Below, piece after piece: positions 14,464-20,332 of a stretch of 20,332 nucleotides of DNA. The stretch's first letter is position 1. Each line of letters begins with the position of its first letter. The notes under the pieces were generated by a model. It searched no databases. It was not told the origin of the DNA and saw only the letters and a list, made by a program, of their open reading frames with translations. The stretch is taken from positions 1 through 20,332 of the forward strand of contig CACXFE010000041.1 of NCBI GenBank assembly GCA_902766855.1, written 5' to 3'. This DNA is from Oscillospiraceae bacterium. Lineage in GTDB: Bacteria; Bacillota; Clostridia; Oscillospirales; Acutalibacteraceae. Made by a program: the position numbers and the translations under genes.

Positions 14464-17069
14464 GATTTTTTTTCGGAAAAAAAGAGGAGGAAGATACTTT
14501 CTTCGTGCTGGAAGATCCGCAGACAGAAAAGAATCCTCCCGAGAGTGAAGCACCTTCTCATCCTTCCGCATTGACGGTGGAGGAAATCCGGGACGAAGGG
14601 ATGATCGCATTCGGAAAGAATGCAAGTAACCCTGTGCCAAACCATGCGTTGGATTCGTTGAAAGAGCGTATGCGCTCTACATTGCAGGAGCGGCAGACGG
14701 ATCAGGCGGAGCCCTTGCAGGAAGAAGAAAGCAAGCCGGATGCGGAGGCGCAGAAACAAGCGGTTTTTGAAAATGCCAAAGAAGCGATCGAAAAAGCCGC
14801 GGAAGAGGAAGAACCTCTTTTGCAGCCTGAGCCGAGCGAGGACGAGCGGACGCTGCTGGAAAAATGCCGCCCCTATATTGTAGATGAAAACGGCAATAAT
14901 GCCGCGGAAGAAAAGCCCACTTATCAACTGGAAAGTGTGGCGGATATTTTAAGCGCAAACAGTAAAACTACTTTGGAACGGCTTTCGGAAAATTACGGGA
15001 TTTCGTTCGATGATTTGCATACACTGTCTCAGAACGGCATGATTCTGGAAGAGAATTTGGCCGAGCCGGCATCCGAACCGCCGGAAGAACCGCGGGAGGA
15101 AGAGCCGCAAGCCACACCCGATCCCGTGGCGTATGTTTCGGATATTGATGCGGCGGAATCGCCCGTGCCGGAGGAGGCGACCGGCGAGACCGCCACAATC
15201 CGATTCACCCCGGTGGCAGATGCGGGCAATACCTCTTCCATCCGTATCAGTTCCACCACCAAAACGATTGATTTGACCGGTGAACTTTCCGAATTCCTCG
15301 GCCATGATGACGAACAAGCCGAAACCGGGGAACTGAAACTGGAACGCACGGAATTTGATGAGTATGTTCCGGAAGAAGAATTTCATACCAAGGATGATTT
15401 GAAGAAAATCAGAAGACTGTTATCCCTTCGCAAGCGGAATTGTTTTTTGAAGTGTGTCGGGGCGGTTTTGCTTGCTTTGGTGCCCACGCTGTTTCTTTTG
15501 CCGGTCATGTCGGGGGCGATTCTCAGCAATATGCGCCCGTTTATGATCACGGCAACGGTGATGGCTTTCTTGTTGATCCTTTTGAATTACGATATGTTCG
15601 CCAGTATTCCCAAGATGTTCAGCCGCCATTCTTCCGCGGATATTGCCGTGGTGACTGCATCCCTTGCAGTGATGGCATATGCGATCGTGGGAATCATCAA
15701 AAACGAATATGTGCTGGAACTGTTGGTACTGGTATCGCTCACGCTGGCGGTTCGTTCGCTTTGCGCCTTTTTCCATAGTTCGTGGATGCTTTCCAATTTC
15801 CTGCAAATCGCTTCCAAAGCGCCGAAACGCGCCGTGAAACTGATCGATGAAACCGCCGTGACCTTTGCCATGGCTAAAAATTCGATCGAAGGGGATGTTC
15901 TGATTGCCGCCCCCCAAAAGACCGAGCATGTTGATGATTACATGAAATATTCCACTTTCCGGGTTTTCCTGAATGGCAGAATGCCGGTCATCACAGTGGC
16001 TTCGGTATTGTTGTCGCTGATTTTGGGGTTTGCCTCCGCTTCTTATTTTGACGGCGTTATTTACGGGTTTTACAGCGCGGCGGTGATCCAGTGCCTGTGC
16101 GCGGTACCGTTTTTATTCTTTATTGATACTCTGCCGCTATTCAGCGCCGCGAAACGGTTAAATAAACTCGGCTCCATGATAGCGGGCAAAGCCGGGGCGG
16201 AAGCACTTGCCAACGCCAATGCCGTTGTTCTGCATTCGGAAGATATTTTCCCCGCCGGCACGGTTACGCTCTATCAGATGAAAGTGCTGTCGGATAACAG
16301 CATTGATGATACGATCGTGCGTGCCGCGGCGCTTACCGATGCGATGAACAGTCCGCTTTCTCCGATTTTCAAAAGGATTGCCGGCACGGGCGGCTCTACG
16401 ATCCTGCCGGAATCCGACACCGTGAAGTATGAGGATAAAATGGGAATTTCCGGCTGGGTGGATAATCGCCTGTTGTTTATCGGCAACCGCACCTTGATGG
16501 AAGCACACGGCATTTCGGTGCCGAGTGTGGAAGTGGACCGTAAACTGTTGCGAAACGGGTATTTTCCGATCTATGTGTCGGATGCGGATAAGGCATGCGC
16601 GTTGTTGGCGGTGCAGTATACCGTCCGCCCGGAGATCGCGCATGAACTGCGCCGTCTTGCTTCGCTTGGCATCACGATGCTGGTTGACAGTTCCGATCCG
16701 AATATGACCGAGGAAATGATTTGCGATTATATGGGGCTGCCGTATGAAGACTCGGTCAAAGTGATGAGCAGTGCGGGGTGTCATATGTATCACAACGCTG
16801 TTCCGAAAACACCTTCCATTTCCGCGCCTGCCGCGTATAAAGGGAATCCGATCGGGCTTATTGCGATCGTCAATGCCGCAAACCGCATCCGTAAATCCAA
16901 TCTTTTCTTAACGGTGTTGTATATTGTGGCGGCGGTCCTCGGGACGGTGCTGTTCACCTATATGTCGTTTGACGGGCAGGGATCGCTGGTAAGCGGCATG
17001 ATGTTGCTCGCTTATGAAGGGATTGCCACAGCAGCGGCTTATTTGCTGTATCTTTTAGAAAAACCATAA
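14460..17069 (+). CDS. Degenerate P-type ATPase-like membrane protein with acidic N-terminal tail
   Basis: An 869-aa protein. Residues 1-315 are hydrophilic, very rich in Glu/Pro/Ala and probably disordered. Residues 328-869 have about eight membrane helices in P1B ATPase order: four near 328-440, two at 508-560, two near 815-865. The segment QCLCAVPF (544-551) sits where CPCALGL lies in metal ATPases. The following GKAGAEALANANAVVLHSED (576-595) matches the run-up to DKTGT, but the phosphorylated Asp is H592 (HSEDIF). Later segments WVDNRLLFIGNRTLM and VRPEIAHELRRLASLGITML resemble N- and P-domain strands, yet TGD, GDGxNDxP and the TGE loop are absent. It should not pump ions by the usual cycle. 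It overlaps rlmB by 4 bases and precedes metG. Fold assignment is by my own motif comparison; the role is unknown. Confidence 0.8.
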   Translation: MRFFFGKKEEEDTFFVLEDPQTEKNPPESEAPSHPSALTVEEIRDEGMIAFGKNASNPVPNHALDSLKERMRSTLQERQTDQAEPLQEEESKPDAEAQKQAVFENAKEAIEKAAEEEEPLLQPEPSEDERTLLEKCRPYIVDENGNNAAEEKPTYQLESVADILSANSKTTLERLSENYGISFDDLHTLSQNGMILEENLAEPASEPPEEPREEEPQATPDPVAYVSDIDAAESPVPEEATGETATIRFTPVADAGNTSSIRISSTTKTIDLTGELSEFLGHDDEQAETGELKLERTEFDEYVPEEEFHTKDDLKKIRRLLSLRKRNCFLKCVGAVLLALVPTLFLLPVMSGAILSNMRPFMITATVMAFLLILLNYDMFASIPKMFSRHSSADIAVVTASLAVMAYAIVGIIKNEYVLELLVLVSLTLAVRSLCAFFHSSWMLSNFLQIASKAPKRAVKLIDETAVTFAMAKNSIEGDVLIAAPQKTEHVDDYMKYSTFRVFLNGRMPVITVASVLLSLILGFASASYFDGVIYGFYSAAVIQCLCAVPFLFFIDTLPLFSAAKRLNKLGSMIAGKAGAEALANANAVVLHSEDIFPAGTVTLYQMKVLSDNSIDDTIVRAAALTDAMNSPLSPIFKRIAGTGGSTILPESDTVKYEDKMGISGWVDNRLLFIGNRTLMEAHGISVPSVEVDRKLLRNGYFPIYVSDADKACALLAVQYTVRPEIAHELRRLASLGITMLVDSSDPNMTEEMICDYMGLPYEDSVKVMSSAGCHMYHNAVPKTPSISAPAAYKGNPIGLIAIVNAANRIRKSNLFLTVLYIVAAVLGTVLFTYMSFDGQGSLVSGMMLLAYEGIATAAAYLLYLLEKP

Positions 17070-17117
17070 ACGGTGGGAAGTCCTTGCCGATGATATTCAA
17101 TAACGGAGGAATACTGT

Positions 17118-19031
17118 ATGCCGGATAAGAAAAAGTTTTATATTACAACCGCGATTGCCTATACTTCCAGAAAACCGCATATCGGGAATGCGTATGATAT
17201 TGTATTAGCGGATATGATTGCCCGTTATAAACGCCAGATGGGGTATGAAGTGTTTTTACAGACCGGGTCAGACGAACACGGCCAAAAAATCGAGGAATAT
17301 GCCAATCAGGCAGGCATTACCCCCAAAGAATATGTAGATCGTGTTTCTGCCCAGATCAAAGAAGTATGGGACAGCCTGAACACCTCATACGATAAGTTTA
17401 TTCGCACCACGGATTCCGACCATGAAAAAGTGATCGGTAAGATTTTCAAAAAACTGTACGATCAGGGAGATATTTATAAAGGGCAATACGAAGGAAAATA
17501 CTGCGTGCCTTGCGAATCGTTTTTCACCGCTTCTCAGTTGGTGGACGGCAAATGCCCCGATTGCGGGCGCGATGTGATCGACGCGAAGGAAGAAGCCTAT
17601 TTCCTGAAACTCAGTAAATATCAGGATCAGTTGCTGCGGTATTATGAGGAAAATCCCGATTTTATTATGCCGGAATCCCGCAAAAATGAAATGATCAACA
17701 ATTTCTTAAAACCCGGTCTTTCCGATCTCTGCGTATCGAGAACTTCTTTCCGATGGGGTATCCCGGTTCCGTTTGACGAAAAGCATGTGGTATATGTCTG
17801 GATCGATGCGCTTTCCAACTATATCACCGGGATCGGCTATGATCCGGATGGTTCGTCTGAACAGTTTGATCGGTTATGGCCGGCGGATCTCCATGTGATC
17901 GGCAAAGATATTGTGCGGTTTCATACCATTTATTGGCCGATTATTCTGATGGCGCTCGGCTTGCCGCTGCCGAAACAGGTTTTAGGGCATCCGTGGCTTT
18001 TGGTCGGGGAAGATAAAATGTCGAAATCCCGCGGCAATGTGATTTATGCCGACGAACTGGCAAAACGCTTCGGCGCGGATGCGGTGCGATATTACCTGCT
18101 GGCGGAAATGCCCTTTACACAGGATGGAACGATCACCTATGAGAGTTTTATTACCAAGTATAACACCGATCTTGCCAACACACTGGGGAATCTTGTGAAT
18201 CGTTCGATCGCTATGGCGAATAAGTATTTCGGCGGCAAGGTCAAAGCGGGGGAGAACCCCGGCGCACAAAGCCTTGCACTTCGCAAAGAGGCGGCGGAAG
18301 CGGTTGCACGGTACCATGAAAAAATGGAAATTTATCACGGTGCGGATGCTTGCGATGTGGTTTTCGGGCTTGCCAAGCGTTGCAATAAGTATATTGATGA
18401 AACCACCCCGTGGGCTTTGGCCAAAGAGGAAAGCCGCCGGGCGGAGTTGGAAAATGTACTGTATGATTTGCTGGAATGTATCCGGTTGATCGGATGGATG
18501 TTGAAGCCGATCATGCCGGCATGTGCGGCTTCTATTCAAACGCAGTTGGCTTGTGCTGTTGAAGAAGACCGCTTCGGTGCGGCAACTGCTTATGCCACCG
18601 GCCCCGCGGAGCCGCTTTTTGCAAGGCTTGACGCGGAAAAAGTGTTGGCAGAACTGGCCAAAGAAAAGGAAAGCGAGCCGCAAAAGGCCGAAAACGCCGT
18701 AACTCTTGCGGAAATCGCGCTGGAAGATTTCGCCAAAGTAGAATTGAAAACGGCAAAAGTAACGGCTTGCGAGCCGATCCCGAAAGCCAAAAAACTGCTG
18801 AAACTCACTTTGGATGACGGGAGCGGGAAACCGCGCACGGTTGCATCGGGAATCGCGGCGTATTATAAGCCGGAAGATCTGATCGGGCATACGGTGGTGG
18901 TCGTTGCCAATTTGAAACCGGCTACTCTTTGCGGGGTTGTGTCGGAAGGGATGATTTTGGCGGCGGATTGCGCAGACACGGTCAAAGTGCTGTTTGCCGA
19001 TGAAGTGCCTGCCGGCAGTGAGATCCGGTGA
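17118..19031 (+). CDS. metG: Methionyl-tRNA synthetase
   Basis: A 637-aa class I synthetase that charges tRNA-Met. It has the HIGN form of the HIGH motif (21-24), the connective-peptide zinc site with four Cys (C129, C132, C146, C149), FHTIYWPIILMALGLPLP, and KMSKS (300-304 in GEDKMSKSRGN). After the anticodon-binding helices (about 360-510) comes a C-terminal EMAP/Trbp111-type tRNA-binding domain (about 530-637: DFAKVELKTAKVTACEPIPKAKKLLKL), which dimerises and grips tRNA. ATG at 17118 has GGAGG about 9 bases upstream. It follows the ATPase-like gene by 48 bases and overlaps the tatD-family gene by one base, a frequent Firmicutes pairing. Confidence 0.97.
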   Translation: MPDKKKFYITTAIAYTSRKPHIGNAYDIVLADMIARYKRQMGYEVFLQTGSDEHGQKIEEYANQAGITPKEYVDRVSAQIKEVWDSLNTSYDKFIRTTDSDHEKVIGKIFKKLYDQGDIYKGQYEGKYCVPCESFFTASQLVDGKCPDCGRDVIDAKEEAYFLKLSKYQDQLLRYYEENPDFIMPESRKNEMINNFLKPGLSDLCVSRTSFRWGIPVPFDEKHVVYVWIDALSNYITGIGYDPDGSSEQFDRLWPADLHVIGKDIVRFHTIYWPIILMALGLPLPKQVLGHPWLLVGEDKMSKSRGNVIYADELAKRFGADAVRYYLLAEMPFTQDGTITYESFITKYNTDLANTLGNLVNRSIAMANKYFGGKVKAGENPGAQSLALRKEAAEAVARYHEKMEIYHGADACDVVFGLAKRCNKYIDETTPWALAKEESRRAELENVLYDLLECIRLIGWMLKPIMPACAASIQTQLACAVEEDRFGAATAYATGPAEPLFARLDAEKVLAELAKEKESEPQKAENAVTLAEIALEDFAKVELKTAKVTACEPIPKAKKLLKLTLDDGSGKPRTVASGIAAYYKPEDLIGHTVVVVANLKPATLCGVVSEGMILAADCADTVKVLFADEVPAGSEIR

Positions 19032-19822
19032 TGGAATTTTTAAACGAATATCCGTTTTCTGAGCGTTTGATCGTCGATAGCCACGCTCATTATGACGACG
19101 AGCGGTTTGAAGATGAGCGGGAAACCTTGCTGACGGCCTTGCCGGGTGCCGGGGTGGCGGCTGCGATTACTTGCGGGTGTGACGGGCAGTCTTCTCTTGC
19201 GGCAAAAGCCTTGGCAGAGCAGTTTGATTATCTGTTTTTCGCGGCGGGTGTGCACCCCGAAAACAGGGAAAATCACACCGATTTGTCTGAAATCGAATTG
19301 CTTGCCGCGCATCCGAAATGCGTTGCCATCGGAGAAATCGGATTGGATTATTATTGGGATCCCGATCATAAAGAAGATCAAAAAGCATGGTTTGAAGCGC
19401 AGTTGCGGCTTGCAAACCGGCTTGATCTTCCGGTGATCGTGCATGATCGGGAAGCCCATGCCGATACGCTGGCTTTGTTGAAAAAGCATCATCCGCGTGG
19501 GGTGGTACACAGTTTTTCGGGAAGCCCGGAAATGGCAGAACAGGTTTTTCGGCTTGGGATGTATATCGGAATCGGCGGTGTGATCACCTTTCAAAACGCG
19601 CGCCGCTTGCCGGAAGTGGTTCTTTCCATGCCGCTTGACCGCTTTTTGCTGGAAACTGATGCGCCTTATATGGCGCCGGTGCCTTTTCGCGGCAAAACCA
19701 ATCATTCGGGGCTGATTTTGCTGACAGCGCGAAAAATCGCCGAGTTGCGCGGAATTTCCACAGAAGAGGTTTTGCGCGCCGCAAAGAGAAATACCGAAGA
19801 ATGTTTTGGAATTGAAGTATAA
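19031..19822 (+). CDS. TatD family hydrolase (metal-dependent DNase)
   Basis: A 263-aa TIM-barrel nuclease-like protein with all TatD metal ligands: H18 and H20 (DSHAHYDD), E102 (IGEIGLDYYWD), H138 (VIVHDREAH), H160 (VVHSFSG) and D210 (LLETDAPYM). Family members cleave DNA 3' ends or remove D-amino acids from tRNA-like substrates; the YcfH/YabD branch next to metG is often annotated as a deoxyribonuclease. The ATG shares its first base with the metG stop (TGATG), so it is probably translated by coupling; the Shine-Dalgarno is weak. A GTG three bases earlier is possible but less likely. Confidence 0.93.
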   Translation: MEFLNEYPFSERLIVDSHAHYDDERFEDERETLLTALPGAGVAAAITCGCDGQSSLAAKALAEQFDYLFFAAGVHPENRENHTDLSEIELLAAHPKCVAIGEIGLDYYWDPDHKEDQKAWFEAQLRLANRLDLPVIVHDREAHADTLALLKKHHPRGVVHSFSGSPEMAEQVFRLGMYIGIGGVITFQNARRLPEVVLSMPLDRFLLETDAPYMAPVPFRGKTNHSGLILLTARKIAELRGISTEEVLRAAKRNTEECFGIEV

Positions 19823-19870
19823 ATCATCCTGTTTTGGCTCATAATAGCCTTGAAAGCGGGGTGATTTTTC

Positions 19871-19975
19871 ATGGAAAACAACCAGAACAAAAATCAGAAC
19901 AAAAAAGACAATCGCAACGATCAGAACAAGGAAAACAATCAAAACAAAGAAGACAACAAGAAGGAAAATAACTGA
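19871..19975 (+). CDS. Small Asn/Lys/Gln-rich protein, 34 aa
   Basis: The product begins MENNQNKNQNKKDNRNDQNK and is built only from N, K, Q, D, E and one R after the Met. GGGGTGA lies about 6 bases upstream of the ATG. It follows tatD by 48 bases and is followed by a terminator hairpin within 15 bases, so gene signals sit on both sides. The composition resembles small Asn/Gln-rich proteins of spore formers (gamma-type small acid-soluble spore proteins are similarly rich in these residues), but no family motif is visible. It is too short for firm assignment. Chance low-complexity translation of A-rich DNA is the alternative. Confidence 0.5.
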   Translation: MENNQNKNQNKKDNRNDQNKENNQNKEDNKKENN

Positions 19976-19986
19976 TCCCATCATAA

Positions 19987-20015
19987 AAAGCCTTTCCGTT
20001 TTGCGGAAAGGCTTT
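19987..20015. terminator. Terminator hairpin after the 34-aa ORF
   Basis: GCCTTTCCG (19990-19998) pairs perfectly with CGGAAAGGC (20004-20012) around TTTTG. The plus side continues TTTCAGTTT and the minus side TTTTT, so it may work in both directions. Confidence 0.75.
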
Positions 20016-20047
20016 CAGTTTGGCGAAAAAAACCTTGAAGCGTTCGG

Positions 20048-20076
20048 CGGCAATTTGCCGTTTTTTTGTTTTTTGC
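20048..20076 (+). terminator. Weak second terminator on the plus strand
   Basis: CGGC (20048-20051) and GCCG (20057-20060) form a short hairpin followed by T7, G and T6. The stem is only four pairs, but the T tract is long. It may back up the hairpin 40 bases upstream. Confidence 0.35.
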
Positions 20077-20082
20077 CGGATG

Positions 20083-20123
20083 AAAAAATCACCGATCTCT
20101 TTTGATTGAAAAGAGATCGGTGA
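20083..20123 (-). terminator. Terminator of the acidic repeat protein gene
   Basis: A perfect 15-bp stem is formed by 20089-20103 (TCACCGATCTCTTTT) and 20109-20123 around a 5-base loop. On the minus strand it is followed by T6 (20083-20088). It lies 14 bases past the stop codon of the minus-strand gene. Confidence 0.92.
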
Positions 20124-20137
20124 TGAAACATTGCGGA

Positions 20138-20332
20138 TTATTCGGCGGATTCCTCAGCCGGGGCTTCTTCGGCAGCCGGAGTTTCCTCGACAGCCGGGGC
20201 TTCTTCGGCAGCCGGAGTTTCCTCAACAGCCGGGGCTTCTTCCGCGACAGGAGCATTCTCTTCCGATGCTTCATAAACCACGGTATCTTCCCCGGATTCC
20301 ACTTGCGGCGCCTCTTCTTTCACTTCGGGTTC
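20138..20332 (-). CDS. C-terminal end of a protein with an acidic Ala/Glu/Pro repeat tail (partial)
   Basis: The minus-strand frame is open from the window edge to TAA at 20138-20140, giving 64 residues with no credible start, so this is the 3' end of a gene that begins outside. The visible part is made of E, A, P, V and T only in its last 35 residues, with the 12-residue unit EEAPAVEETPAA repeated twice and then partly. It has no hydrophobic segment and should be disordered and strongly negative. Such tails occur on several bacterial proteins (some ribosomal proteins, chaperones, cell-envelope proteins), so identity cannot be told from this piece. A perfect terminator follows the stop. Confidence 0.75.
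   Translation of the reverse strand, partial: EPEVKEEAPQVESGEDTVVYEASEENAPVAEEAPAVEETPAAEEAPAVEETPAAEEAPAEESAE
20162..20243. repeat. 36-bp tandem repeat, two copies plus a partial third
   Basis: Copy 1 (20162-20197) and copy 2 (20198-20233) differ by one base, followed by about 10 matching bases of a third copy. Each encodes 12 residues of the acidic tail. The near-identity at DNA level points to recent slippage or unequal recombination and likely length variation between strains. Confidence 0.88.

Noticed and set aside
20162..20243. Tandem 36-bp units as a CRISPR array
   Set aside because: The units are directly adjacent with no spacers and encode an in-frame protein repeat.

Overview
The window looks like chromosomal DNA from a Bacillota bacterium, most likely a Clostridia-class anaerobe of the Oscillospiraceae/Ruminococcaceae kind. 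The reasons are a T-box riboswitch, strong Shine-Dalgarno sites with some GTG/TTG starts, an RNase P RNA of ordinary bacterial type, a multidomain flavodiiron protein and a moderate base composition. This placement is inference. I see no tRNA, rRNA, insertion sequence, phage gene or CRISPR array.

Left part (1-7716). A GtrA-type membrane protein, cut by the window edge, runs leftwards. Divergent from it is a consensus promoter and a T-box leader (about 440-675) whose best specifier reading is CTC (Leu). It controls five tightly packed genes: a LeuA/isopropylmalate-synthase homologue that has lost its catalytic metal-binding residues (717-2102), a fusion of a xylose-isomerase-like TIM barrel with an acyl-CoA-synthetase-type ligase (2105-4615), an amidohydrolase (4615-5424), O-acetylhomoserine sulfhydrylase metY (5430-6725) and homoserine O-acetyltransferase metA (6727-7644). 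metA makes O-acetylhomoserine and metY converts it to homocysteine or methionine. The first three genes have no obvious place in that route. They may form a separate acyl-CoA or alkylmalate-like branch, or a leucine-sensing module. This operon is the best candidate for an undescribed system.

Middle (7720-11340). On the minus strand lie a short MGMT-family protein just behind rnpB (RNase P RNA, with a clear promoter), and an SDR oxidoreductase followed by a CaCA-type Na+/Ca2+ exchanger. A ZIP metal transporter runs rightwards.

Right part (11341-20332). A flavodiiron protein fused to flavin reductase and rubredoxin domains has its own promoter and shares a two-way terminator with a 67-aa minus-strand protein. 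Then comes rlmB (23S rRNA 2'-O-methyltransferase), overlapped by an 869-aa protein that looks like a P-type ATPase stripped of its phosphorylation site and carrying a long acidic N-terminal tail. This is the second striking gene. metG and a TatD nuclease gene follow, overlapping by one base. The end holds a 34-aa Asn/Lys/Gln-rich small ORF, terminator hairpins, and the 3' end of a minus-strand gene with a tandem-repeat acidic tail.
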